64,000 nucleotides of DNA, taken from assembly GCA_973895155.1 (NCBI GenBank), contig OZ316891.1, positions 17,360,001 through 17,424,000 of the forward strand. Direction: 5' to 3'. A program made the position numbers and the translations under genes. A model generated the notes under the pieces. The model worked only from the letters and a program-made list of their open reading frames with translations. It was not told the origin of the DNA and searched no databases. Source of the DNA: Marsupella aquatica. Its lineage: Eukaryota; Marchantiophyta. This document shows, piece by piece, positions 10,801 to 23,100 of this stretch. Position 1 is the first letter of the stretch. Every line of letters starts with the position of its first letter.

Positions 10801-11123
10801 TTGCAGCTGCGGAAGCAGCAAAGGAAGCGATTTGGTTGGATAGACTTATCACTGAAATGGGATTGCCACAGGGGAATGTGAAGCTCCATTGTGATAGTCA
10901 AAGTGCGCTCCACCTTGCTGTGAACCAGGTGATGGACAGCAAAGTGAAGCACATTGACGTCAGGTACTATTTTATCAGGCAGACTGTGTCTGATAATTTG
11001 TTTGAGCTAGTTAAGATTGATGGTAAACTCAACCCGGCTGACGCATTTACCAAAGTGATTCCTTTGGAGAGTTTCTCTAGACACCGTGACGTATTGCAGG
11101 TTTTGCAATTGCATCACAAGTAG
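7850..11123 (+). pseudogene. Copia pol polyprotein of element 2 (protease, integrase, RT, RNase H), interrupted
   Basis: After the gag stop the same frame shows the protease start WILDCACSFH near 7898, in which the usual D-S/T-G/A is D-C-A. A one-base shift in a T run near 7945-7950 moves the coding to another frame. Integrase follows: the zinc part HSRLGHMS...CEHCILGK near 8300-8410, then the DDE core with FIDDYSRFVWIYF, LRSDNGGEY and the PQQNGVAERLNR glutamate. Reverse transcriptase follows, with QVVDSKWIYKLK, DQMDVVTAFLYG and YVDD near 10140. A TGA at 10041-10043 interrupts it in frame just after QWNKRFDD. RNase H runs to 11123 (YVDSDYGQ, STTEAEYVAAAEAAKEAIWL, CDSQSALHLA). Confidence 0.95.
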
Positions 11124-11300
11124 AGTTTTCTTAAACATTCATTGTAATTACTGATATATACTCTTCCTCATTCCTATGTATTAGGCTACGGCTTAGTTCT
11201 GGTTTGCTCTAGTTAGAGAGGGAAACCGGTTTGGTTTCTGTCCAGAACTTCCCGCTGAGGGATCATATACATTGGCAGTATTACTCTCCCCTAGACCAGA

Positions 11301-11314
11301 GTCAAGGGGAAGAT
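11301..11314 (+). other. Polypurine tract of element 2
   Basis: GTCAAGGGGAAGAT lies immediately before the 3' LTR start, the position expected for plus-strand priming. Confidence 0.8.
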
Positions 11315-11734
11315 TGTTGGGTATTTACTCTTACGTCTAGGTTAGGTATGACGTGGTTGGTACAACAACGTGGGTTGGTACAACTACGTGGTTAGGTACA
11401 ACTACGTGATTAGGTACAACTATGTGGTTAGGTACAACTACGTGATTAGGTACAACTATGTGGTTAGGTACAACTAAGTTGCACACTATATCATAAGAGG
11501 CATGTGTGCTTGGAGAGGTAGAACCAAGGCTCATTGTTATGGAGCCACTTGAGAGATAGGGAGAGCTTACATGTGGAGACTCGGTATAGCCGACGGGCTT
11601 AGAGTTCAGTAAAGCTCTCTTGTGTGTTCCCGTGGACGTAGCCTCAAGGAGGTGAACCACGTATCTCTTGTGTCGACTATTGTGCGTTGGATGGTTCATG
11701 GGCTTGCCGTTGCGATCGTCGTCTATGCTCAACA
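11315..11734 (+). repeat. 3' LTR of element 2 (420 bp)
   Basis: Same length and ends as the 5' LTR and, by eye, one substitution (G at 11700). It carries the same tandem ACGTG/ATGTG array at about 11342-11481. Confidence 0.97.
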
Positions 11735-11739
11735 GTATA
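11735..11739 (+). repeat. Target-site duplication of element 2, right (GTATA)
   Basis: Matches 5236-5240 exactly. Confidence 0.93.
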
Positions 11740-12400
11740 TACACTAGCATATTTTAGTTAGTGAATGTAACCTACACTCATTGTTATAGAGCCAATTGGG
11801 AGGGAGATTGCTAATGATTTCGTGAGAAAATGTAATCTAAACAATGCAAACTATAAAATCCATCCTACTTGTCTAACATAACATGACTACCAGCTTCCCT
11901 TCCTACTCAGACTTCTCTCAGTTCAAAGCTTAAGCTCTGCCCTTCTCCATTTGGTGAATAATTGCGTCAAGGTCATAAAGCTATTAAACGCTAATTCAAA
12001 ACTTGGCAAAGTCAGATTTCATTGAAATCTCCAGAATCTTCAATTATTTGAAAGTACATTGACAAATAGGGTGACTACAATCTTCTGCAACAAGACTCAG
12101 CTACTAGAAAGGGTTAGGGAACATAATAGACTCTCACAACTTGAGCTAAAGCTAATATTACATACATGATTGTTTTGACTCAAACAAGGCTTAAAAAATG
12201 TAACCAGGGTACACAAACTAATTAATTGAATTTCCGACTGGTATAGAACAAGCTTCCAGGCCCGGCCTAGGCAAGTACACTACACTAGATTCGGTTACCT
12301 TCCCTAGGATGTAGCTATGGTGCAGTAGACAATCAGAAGACTGCCTTGGAAAGGCGCGCTGAGTTTGGCAGCGTCGCTGCGAAGCGTGATGTGTACTTTG
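11740..12400. other. Intergenic spacer upstream of MAU2
   Basis: AT-rich sequence with no supported gene. Its downstream part should include the MAU2 promoter, but no core element can be assigned with confidence. Confidence 0.5.
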
Positions 12401-12684
12401 TGTAGACTATAGAGCGCGGCACAGTGGGCTCCCACCCCGCGCTTCCTCGATCGCAGGTACTGTTTTCCTGAGAGCCACGATTTTTTTAAACTAAACTATT
12501 GATTTCAAATCGTTCAAGGGATTTTTCACGTCAGATCGCGCGATTCGAGTGATTGTAATTTCCGCGACTTCGTGAATTTTCTCCGGTTTAGACTTCGCAC
12601 GGTTTCGACAGAAGCAGGAGCAGCAGCTTGAGAAATTGTTACTGGTCGACGCATTTTCAGAAGAACGAACGAGATTGAGAATGT

Positions 12685-13548
12685 AAGTCAGTCTCCATGT
12701 TAATCAATTAAGGGCTTTCGCGTTTCATTTTTCATTTTATCCTGTTCACCTGTTGGTTTGGATAGTGGCCGGGGCTTGTGAGGTCGGCCGGAACGCTACG
12801 AAGACAGAAGTAGAATTATGTTCTGCGTGGTGCTACTTACCTGGAGTAGTGGAAACAATGTCGAGTCGATCTCTAGGGTTGATGTTACGTGTTTGTGAGA
12901 CTGCTTTTGGGGTTAGAAATGAGCACTACTGCTAGCAAGGAAGCTTAACTTTGCGGGAAGAGTCATCGTCCCACGGAGCATGGGAGTTTGAAATAAATTT
13001 CGCGTCATTGCTACTAGAGGGTGGAAGAGTCCGGTCATCAGTTCGAACAGTATGAGAAGTCAGTTCGAACAGTATGAGAAGTGAGTTTCGACACAAGGAG
13101 AGGGGCAAGTATTTTGGTCAATTGTTGCACTACGGATCTCGGTTGCGTCACAGAACATTGAGACGCGAGAAATCTACATCAGTAGGTCCAGGCAATAATT
13201 TTTGTCATTGCTCGGGTCTTGATGTGATTTCACGGGGCTTTCACGTATGATGCGACACGCCCTTGTGAACGACTGTTTGCATCAGGCAACTGCGATATAA
13301 TTCTTTTCGCTTGCCTGGTTCTTTTAGAATTGCTGCTATCAGCATGTAAGCACCAGAGGAGAATATCTGTGGGAGCTGCTTTCAGAGCTTGAAATGATGA
13401 GGAGGAATAAAGGAGAGATCTCTTGGTTTACTCTTAACGAGTCAGGCTCTGGCCGACAAGCTTCAGGAGTAGAGCTCAATGATGACTTGAAAGCACTTCA
13501 TTCATGTGCTTGAATGCTCCCGGGTGAATCGTTGGATGTTGTGCATTG
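12685..13548 (+). other. Probable 5' UTR intron and leader of MAU2
   Basis: A consensus splice donor GTAAGT at 12685 follows a stretch without a coding frame. No exon resembling MAU2 lies upstream of the ATG at 13549, so this region is best read as 5' UTR with at least one intron; the acceptor was not fixed. A 22-bp tandem repeat (CAGTTCGAACAGTATGAGAAGT, twice) lies at about 13039-13082. Confidence 0.45.
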
Positions 13549-16500
13549 ATGGAGGCTGCAGCAGAGGGCCTGTGGGCCCTTGCGGATGGTTGGGAAGAAA
13601 AGGGGCATATAGCGGAAGCCATAAAATGCTTGGAAGCCATCTGCCAAAGCCAGGTTTCGTTTCTTCCCATTACCGACGTGAAGACGCGGTTGCGCGTTGC
13701 ATCGTTGCTCCTGCGCCACAGTGACAATGTAATGCACGCCAAGTCTCATTTAGAACGTGCGGTGCGTTATCTTCATCCTTTCGGGGACTTCGTTGTCTCT
13801 CTCGTCTCCAAAGTCCGCATTATTCCTTAATTACGAAGCGTTGCAACGCATTTTTTAGGACAGTTAAAAGTAGCATTCCGCTAAGATCTGTCCGAAATGT
13901 ATTGACAAGAATTTCTTGACTGGGCAGCAATTGTTATTGAAGCAGCTTCCATCGTGTTTCGAGCTTAAATGCCGAGCATACAGTTTGTTGAGCAGATGCT
14001 ACCATCTGTTAGGCACCATTCCGGCGCAGAAGCAAACTTTGAAGAAAGCATTGGACCTGACAAAGTCTGCCGAGAAAGGGTATGATCAACACAAACTCCT
14101 AGGTTCCTTCACACGTTATTGAACGCCTCCTGACTAGACCTACATCTTGAACCAGTAAGAAGGCAAACCTGCTGTTCGGAAGGTCGCTTGCATCCGTCGT
14201 TCGATAATTATCCTCGTTGCTACCCTCTGTAGCTGCACTTCCGTGAATCTTAACGGAACGAAGCCATGAAAGTCGCTTCACAATACCGAAATCTCGTGAT
14301 ATCAGAAGAACATTTTAGAAGTGTGAAGATATTTCCTGTATCTGTGATGACACGGGCAGTGACTGCAAGTCTAAGGCAGACAAAGAACACTGAGTAAATG
14401 TATCGGTAATGAATGGATTTAAATTCCTTAAGGATTTTGCACCCTGACGCAATCTTCTGAACGCGGAAATAGCATTTTGAAACAAACAGCCTTGCAACAA
14501 TCACGTCATTCCAGTACGACAGCTTGGAGTTTTAGAAGTGAGGTAACAAGCACAAAATGCAAACTAACATCAACGTTGGATGTACACCGCGAAGGGCAAA
14601 GCGTGATTACGGTTATAGAAAAGAAACTTGTCATCCTAACTTGTGGGGTCATAAGACAGAACACTTGCTTAGAAATTTATATCTTACCTCTGTGTAATGT
14701 CCAATTGGCGAAACCAGGAGATCAGTTTTGTTATGGGCATGCAACTTCAATCTCCAGCTTTCAAATGCTTTGACAACTGAAGGAGATCACGAGACCGCCG
14801 TACAGGTTCTGCAGTCTGGTCTAGAGTTTTCTGAAGAAGCATATTGTCCAGATTTAGAGGTTAGTCCCTCGCCATTCTCACGCCTGTTTACAGTTGCAAA
14901 TAGAGGTGAAGCTTATGAGAATGTATGGCAGTACTTTTTGTATTCTTTTCCTGCATGACATGTTTGCAATTTTAGCAGCATTACAGCCAAGGTATCGGTG
15001 TGCTGGGCTCGTTTTTCCTATCTCTGTAATCAATCCTTCGGTATGTTAAACTGATGATTTTAATTTATCTTAATTTTTCTGTGGTTGCAGTTGATGTTTT
15101 CAATCGCAATCCTACACGTTTATCTCATGCAGTGGCAAGATGTCAGCATTGTTGAGCAGGCCATCAGTCGCTGTGAGGGACTGTGGAACGTACTCTCTGC
15201 TGGAACTCACCAGGGGGCCCTTCTAGCGGTAAGATTTGCAGTGCTATGAAGCGTGTGGAACGATTCAGAATCAACAGTGCTTTTACTGCAGTATTAGTAA
15301 TACGTATGCGACATCTCTGGCGCATAAGCAAACAAAAAAACAAGGAAAGAACTGAATCGAACACCTCAGATCTGCATGCTATTCCAATACCAATCATCTT
15401 GTGGCAGATGCCACTGGTTTACTAACAAAAGGGTCTGAAGTTCTGGTAACCTAAGAGACAGGGTAAACTTTGTGCTGGACGAAGACCAATCTGTATTTGA
15501 GTGTATAGCAGCGAGCAGTCTAACCCTGCTTGTTTGCCTCGAAGGTGGTTGAGGTCATTGCTCACGCCACTCAAAAGTTCCGTCGTTATCAGCTGTAACA
15601 GAGTATCTAGATTCCGTAACTTCAGTACCGTACGGCATTGAAATAGTTGAAATTAAATAGCACGAGCCTGAATGCCCATTCTTTGAATGCAAATAGAAAC
15701 CATGACAAAAAGCATGCATGATCATCATTTAAGATACATCATACCATGAGTCTTTCCATCCACATGGTGGGGCATAGTGTTACGATCTAGAGGCTTCACT
15801 CTAGAAGCCTAGACCCCAGCTCTAGCTTGGGGTTCACGCTTTATAAGTAAGATGCACACAAAATATCAGAAAGATATATAGCTTCAATTCTTGAACTGAG
15901 GCTATTTTGATGAATTTTTCTGTACGAATGAGAAACAAATAGTTGTGTTTTATGTATCTACCGTACCTGGAAATCGATTTTGAACGTTTGACATTGACTG
16001 TGGAATGATTTCGATGCAGAAGCAAGCATATAAGGGCCTGTATGTGTACAAGGAGATGCTGAAGACTTTTCACTCTCTTCGATGTTGTAACTATAGTGAA
16101 GCTACAATTTATGCGGATGTCCTTGATCAGGTGATGTCTGAGGACAGCAACCCATTTTTAACTGAGGAGCAAGTTCACGAACAACTACTGCTCTTGCAGC
16201 TGAAGCATTTAGAACAGCAACTGGGTCACGCCTTGCAGGCTTCAGCCAGAGCTGAGCTGCAAGTGCGACATCAAATTGTACAGCAGCAGCTGCTTGAGGT
16301 CTCGAGACAAATGCATTCCGTGGTGAAAAACGGGCTCACTCAAACAGACAAGCTCGCACTAGGTCCAGCTCCACTCGATGACGAGTGGCTTCCGAGGGGT
16401 GCTGTGATGGTCCTTGTTGACTTACTCAAATCTTTATGCATGCGGCCCAAAGGCATGTTTAAAGACTGTCATGGTCGTCTTGAAAGGGGGCTGTCTCGTA

Positions 16501-19110
16501 TCAAAGGTCCGAACATGAGAATCTTTCAGTATTTATCATCGCCATGTTGTCTTGTGTGAGGAATATCTTTGGGTGTTTTAAAAGAGTGGTTATATAGACA
16601 AAACATTGTGGTAGCCTATCGGAAGTAGTACTCGAGGCACAGTTAATAGCACAGTGGCGTCCTGATTACAATCAAAGGCGTTTAGACCACGATAATTTGC
16701 AAAGAAACTCAACTAACACTTGGGTGCTAAACTTGTGTTCACAGATGATCTTGAGAAATTGGGGGTTACTGACACAACGTCTGGTAAGATACGTTCTCCC
16801 TTTTACCATGTTTGATGCTGTGAAATTGAGTAAGCTTTTCCTTGATGCAAACCCAGGGGTTGAATTTGATGTTAACAGGGTAAGGCTTGCATTGAACTAA
16901 CGAAGGTTGTTGAATTGATCAGAGGCTGATCTGGCACATTCATCGATCTGGATTGTTGGAGTTTACCTAGTACTGTGGATTCAACTTTTGGAGAACAAAT
17001 CAATTATTTATCTTACAGAGACAGAATTTGTGGCGGGGCAAGAGGTGGGTGTTTGCACCAGGCTTTCCTTTCGGTCAATGAAATAGCATAGTATTGTTGA
17101 ATGCGCTTCGTAAAGCTGAAAATGTGACTGGTTCTTATGTCTGAACACAACTAGCACACTCTGTTTGAGATGTAATGTTGTCTGTCCTCGTGTTATTTTC
17201 TTTCAAAGTTCTCAGCAGTTTATGGTTTTCTCCAGTTTGCACGATGGTGTAAGCTTTTCAGTACTGTCATCGTTAGACTCCTGCCTTTGTTCCAATACGA
17301 AGTGATCGGTCAGACTGTTGTTGATAGGCTCTTGGACAGATACTGGATTGCTACCGGCGTTTCCCGACTATGCTTCAGAGTTGTGAGAGCAACATCCACA
17401 TGCTTGTAGGACACTACGCCCAATCCATGGGATCTTTTCACGAGGCTACAATGCATTTCGTGGAGGCTTCTAAGGTATACATGGAACTGACCTGCCGCAC
17501 CAACAGCATCGATAACCCGACAGGATCCCTTCGGGACATGTTTAACTGGATTTGATGCGTCTGCCTTCCATTCTTTCTGTTATTAAATAGCCTTGTTTCA
17601 TCCAAAGCAAGGCAGGTTATTGATGCTTGAACAGTTATGCCAACAAGGTCAACATACTATATCTTCTCCTAGAATAATTATCTCCGACAAGAGGTGGAAT
17701 TGAAGAATGTCCTAAAAAGTTGCTCCATCCTTTGTTTGTGCAGTTGACAGATAGCAAGAGTATGCAGGCAATGAGCCAGATAAATGCAGCTTTGTCGTAT
17801 ATCTGTCTTGGAGACTTGTCGCAGGTCCTTTCTTAAAGAATCTTCCATTCTCTGTTGTCTCTTTGTGTATTCCATTGTTTAACATTCTCTGTTGGGTTTG
17901 GCTGCCTTAATTTCTTTTCGACTGCACATGTCTTGAGTCTTGGTGCTATAGTTGAGTTAAAGGGCATTCAAACTGTCCCATTTGCATGAAATATTTGTGG
18001 TGCTTGGCTATTACTTAAAAAAGTTTTAGTGGAAGGTGCAATCACAGACCGTAGTTGAGGGATTGAGCTTGATTTTGGTGATGCAGGCACTGGACTTAAT
18101 AGGGCCTGTTTACAGGAACATGGATTCCTATACGGGTGTCCGTGAGAAGACTAGTGTTCTTTTTGCGTCAGGTGTTTTAAATATGAAGCAGGGCAATTTG
18201 CAAGAAGCCCGGTAAGAGACTTGGATTATATGCTGGTACTGGTAATGTTTCTCTTTACTTGTTTGAATGCTAAAGGTGAGGTGTAGGTGTTAACGCTTTC
18301 CAATTTAGTGTGCGGACTCGAAGTAGAGGGATTCTGCCAGTTCCTCTGTCAATTCTTCTGTTTCAACTAGGGTCATTTCTGTATACCTTCCTCTGACTTC
18401 TTGCCCTTATGTGTGTTTAGATATCGACGGATTGTTCACATTCTGGCAATTGTAAGATTCACTACAAATTTTCATCGCCCTTCGGATTGTGTAATTATAG
18501 CCGTTCTTTATGTTTGCAGGACACGGTTAGCAGCAGGACTGACGTTAACACATAAGCAATTGGCCAATCACCAATTATTGTCACAATATTTGACAGTTCT
18601 AGGTGGTATGGCAACTGTATTAAATGACACAGGCCAGGCCCGTGACATCCTTAAGTCTTCTTTCACATTAGCAAAGGCACTCCGTGATCTTCCCACCCAA
18701 TTGGGAGTACTTTCAGAGTTGACTGGTATAATCTTTAACTAAACACTTTGGGCATTTTGCTGTGATCTGTTGGGAGAACAACCTGTCTTTTTCTTTGTTG
18801 CTGAGACATTGTTCTGGTGATTGGCTCAGCGCTTTGGCGAGTTCTTGGAGAAACTGCCAAAGAGCTAGAGAACTCTGAATATGGATCTCGCAAAACAGAA
18901 GAGCTTATGAGGTGCATCACTGCTGCTCAAGCATCTGGTCTGCACACCCAATTGCTGGAGGTACTACACAAGATCCACACTCAGCTGCACCATTGCAAGT
19001 CTCTTCGAGTCTTGATGTCGAATGCCTCACACATTTACCCTGTTATTATGCACCAATACATTCAGTTATTTCCAGTTTGGATTGAGTTGCCGCGAACAAG
19101 GACTCTTTGA
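13549..19110 (+). CDS. SCC4: Sister chromatid cohesion protein MAU2/SCC4 (cohesin loader subunit)
   Basis: MAU2 pairs with the SCC2/NIPBL adherin to load cohesin onto chromatin. Exons followed by splice site and phase: 13549-13761, 13928-14102, 14726-14859, 15091-15228, 16020-16506, 16745-16783, 16923-17044, 17340-17474, 17744-17824, 18087-18211, 18520-18725 and 18830-18960, giving 662 codons in one frame. Recognisable blocks are AAAEGLWALAD at the start, CLEAICQSQVSFLP, LPSCFELKCRAYSLLSRCYHLLG, LWACNFNLQLSNALTTEGD, SIWIVGVYLVLWIQLLENK, MQAMSQINAALSYICLGD, LDLIGPVYRNMDS and LSQYLTVLGGMA. These match the TPR-like superhelix of plant SCC4. The start matches the family N-terminus. The 3' end is uncertain: reading on without an intron at 18961 gives 50 more unfamiliar codons to a stop at 19110, so a short last exon may exist elsewhere. 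Confidence 0.93.
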
Positions 19111-20190
19111 TCGCTGCAGTCTTTGGAACAATTGATCTTTGGAGGATTAGCGAGTCATGACAGTTGCTATTGATTTAGTGGTCCAATTCAAAGTGCACTA
19201 ATGTCGATGCGTTTGGGATGCAGTTTGGTCTCTCCTAGGATTATTTACAAATAATTACCAGCTTGGTCATCCTCCAAAGATTGGATGGCGCTGAAGATGA
19301 CCAACCGTCTCCATGTATCCTAAATTAGCACAGCCAGGTGTGGTTTCTTGCATCTTTAATGCCTTTTGTGCCGGAGTTTTGCGTTCTACAATGCCCAGCC
19401 TAAACCCTAAACTCGTGGTGGTGATATTTGCATCAGGAAAAAACTACATTAGATCTTGGGCTGTCATATCGAGCCATGGAGTTGCTGTCTGACTGTACTC
19501 TCGCAAGTAACTGGGCAGCAACGGTTACATGTAACGACCAGCAAAATCGGAAGATAGTTTAGAGAGTTTGTCCATGGGCCACGGATCCTAGGCTGCCAAG
19601 TTTTGTAAATTCAAGTTCAGTTTATAAAATTGTTCAGGTTCCAATTAGGGCTTCTCCATTAATGAAGCCTGTTGTACATTTACAAAAATTCAATCATTTT
19701 TGCATAGCGTGTAAAGGATAACGTGTAAAGGATAAATCACTGCAATCAAATATACAAGGGCAATCAAAGTTACAAGCATCTCACATTGCAATCAAATGTT
19801 AAATTGTGGATCTGGACCAAGTGTAATGTGTAGCGAGCAAACACTCCAATACATGCGAAAAGAGTAACATTGACAAAGCACGAGATTTTTGCGCTGCTGA
19901 TTAACATCAGTTGAGCTGCCTTTTAATTCACCAAGTAAGCTCCGTTACAATTATTCATACCTATGGGACAAGAATTCGTAGTGGCTGGCAGCCACTATTT
20001 TACTAAAGGGGATTTAGTGGTTACTCTTCCCCTTCTCTTTAGAATATTTAACAGAGCAGAGGAAGACCGAAAGTCATAGATTTGAGAAAAGTGTACAACT
20101 CAGGTTGTCCACAATACTCAACGCAGCATATTCGATTTTCAAATACATTACTACGAAGTAAAAAAACGTTGCCTGCAGTTGTACAAGGGC
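19111..20190. other. Spacer between converging genes
   Basis: It lies between the 3' ends of MAU2 (plus) and EHD (minus) and should hold both 3' UTRs and polyadenylation sites. No further gene is seen. A short repeated phrase (GTGTAAAGGATAA, twice) lies at about 19710-19736. Confidence 0.5.
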
Positions 20191-23100
20191 TCAATTGTCG
20201 TAAGGATTCCGGAACTTTCTCAACAAATCTGGAATCTCGTGACCCAACATATCATCAACTTGCTGAATCATTTTAGGCTTCAACAGTGGAAACTTGTCAA
20301 ACGAGTAACCCTGCAGAGCCTCCCTAAATCTGTCCACACTGGGAAAGTCTCCTGGAGGGAGATGGTTTTCCCTTTGAATCTGTTACAAGCGAAAATCAAG
20401 GGGACCCACTGTTAAACATGTAGCACCAATACTTTACCGAAAGGAATCAGAATAGTCCCTTTACCCGTAAACAATGCTCATGAACTCGTGCTCCAACCTA
20501 AGATTACTTAGTCCTACAAACAAGTATCTGACCCCGTATCTGACCCCGTATCTGACCCCTGAGGGTTTTGCACAAGAGGAGATGGGAGAGACGAGATAGA
20601 TAACAGACAGGAACCTCTCCATTTCAAACAATTGAACAAAGAACTGAAGTCGTTCAACACTTTCATCTCACTTTGAATATTTTTGCTTAGACGCATCATA
20701 GGCAATCTCTCAGATCAATTCATTTCATAGTGCTAATTGCTAAACGAAGTGAAGAGGACCATACCTTAGCAAACTCTTCTTCAAGATTGTCAATAAGACG
20801 CTGTTGTACTTTCGCTTTGCCCATCATAGATGGCATTTCTTTTTTCAGGTGACCTATTATCATTGCATGAATTCTGACAGCACGAGCACGCTTCACAAAC
20901 TCATTTATCTGCAAAAGATTGTCAACGAAGTCAGAGACGATCGGGGTATCTAAAACCGAAATTTCCTGAATAAAAACTCTGCAATCCACCTAGGCCAGGA
21001 TTCCATCTGCCGTGAAGAAGGCGCATGATATAATGAGCAAGATGTTATTTAGAGCTAAAACAGGGGCCTCAGTCACACAGCTGGAAACCTATTGGACTTG
21101 CAAACAACCTACTGTCTAAGTACAATGTTATCAAGCAGGGTTGGATAGGCGGAGGCAGTACCAGCAAATCTGAAGCGCCGTCAAACAGCATCCTCAAAAA
21201 CTTTTAATCATTCTACACAGGGATGAGTAAAACATGCAAAAAATGATTGTACAGAGACAAACTTACTCTCCTATCACAAGCCTTTCTCGGGATGTCCTTG
21301 AGATCAGAAAGGAGATCATTTTGTTCACGTTCAAACAGCTCTCTACCAATGGGGCCAATGTACTGCTCGTTGATCGGTCTGTCATTAAATGACCTGCAGA
21401 ATCCACGTTTTGCGACTTATCAGTCAATTGTCATTCACCCTGCCCAGGTGCTTTTGTGAAATGTAATTCCTCACAGACAACGTTTGTGAAGGAAAGTCTG
21501 CACCGTAAATAGCTGGATGATTTATGTTCGAACTTAGACTTCTATTAATATTTAGTTCGAGAATGATTAAACGCACCGTTGATAGAGGAAGACCCTTTTA
21601 ACTAACAGAGAAGACTTTTTTTCATCCCATTTTGCGTGAATGTTAACGACGGGGTCACTAGCAGTTTCGCTAGAGCGTTACCAAAACGCACGCACCAGAC
21701 CCAGTTACTTATATGGCATCAATACCAGCACACGTCCTCAATAATAATCAGTCAAAGAGTATCAATACTCATGCACAACGTATACGCACCCAATGTACAC
21801 TCGCATGACCTCAGGAGTGTTCAGCACTTTGCCAAGTGACCACATGAGGGCTCCATAGACTCGCATCAACTGGTACATCCAGAGAAGAAATTCGTCAGGC
21901 ACATGCAGAGGGACACTAGCGTCAGACCAAACCATCATAAAACACGATTCTTCAGAGTTATCATAAATAGTGGAACGTACCTGCTGTGTGTCCACCTGAT
22001 CAGCCTTGTTCAGAACAACCCGGATTTTATCATCATGGCCACGAAGAGACCCAATGACTCGCTTGAACTCGTCACTTATGTCCAGCTTATGAGGGTCAAA
22101 TAATAGTAAAATCATGTCACATTTTGAGGCAAACCACTCCGTGACACCTGTGAAATCGTAACTTCGCTGGGTTCGCTGTTTCTCCCCCGACAATACTCCT
22201 GGTGTGTCCACAAATGTGATGTGCTCCAGCAGCTACATTTTCAAGGGCATCCATAAAAAGAAGACATCAGGTCATCCATTTGCCAGAGCATAAGTCTGTA
22301 TGCAAGCAACAAGCAATTTAGCCGCACAAAACAAGTAATGGAGCTTACAGGGTGAGGCATTTGAGAACATTCGAATTTAGATAAAAAAGCTGTTCCAAAT
22401 CTGGTCAACCCGCTGAAAGGCATATCTGCTTGGACTGCTATCGTATTGCCTGGAACACTTCGGTCATCGTCACCTCCCTGCGACAGAAACCAAGTCGAGA
22501 GCGACAAAAACACGAATATTATATAACCCAGATAGCAAACTTTATTATATTGTCTACTTGAAACTTTACTGACTCGAATATGTAACAATACAGTTCATCA
22601 GTCTGAACTATCAGAGCGTAGTCCAGGAGACATTCACGTTATGACTCACGTAGAAGTTCTCGCAACTTAGTAGCTCAAAAGATGGACTCAAGATACCATT
22701 TGCTTACCATAACCACCACAAAACGATCCGTTGTTGGCTCTGGTCCAATATGAGCACCTGTTACCGTACGCTGAATTAGCGACGTCATGACTTGCGCAAT
22801 GACAGAAGAAAGAAAGTTTCGAAGCTGGAAATTTTGTCAGACAACAATCTTCCCAAAATAACGTCGTACCGACTTACTATTAAGCAATATCACTACGGAT
22901 CAAAGTTAAAATCTCAAACCTGGATAGTTTCCTCTAAGCAAATGCTTTATGAAGGTTGTCTTTCCAGTTGAGTATTGACCCAGTAACATAACCATTGGCT
23001 TACAATCAAAATCACTCTCTGTCTGCATAAAAGAAAGACATTAAAGTCAGGACATGACACTTGGTAAGGTCTGCTAACCGATCAGAAATTCAATGCTGCA

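Larger units (their letters stand above)
5241..11734 (+). mobile_element. Complete Ty1/Copia LTR retrotransposon (element 2), 6,494 bp
   Basis: It is bounded by 420-bp LTRs (TGTTGGG...CTCAACA) and a GTATA target duplication, with a primer-binding site, gag, protease, integrase, reverse transcriptase, RNase H and a polypurine tract in Copia order. Reading the LTRs side by side I find one difference (A at 5626, G at 11700), so insertion is recent. The coding region nevertheless has a TGA at 7847-7849, a one-base frameshift in a T run near 7945-7950, and a TGA at 10041-10043. It therefore cannot make a full polyprotein unless these are bypassed, and it was probably mobilised in trans. Confidence 0.97.
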
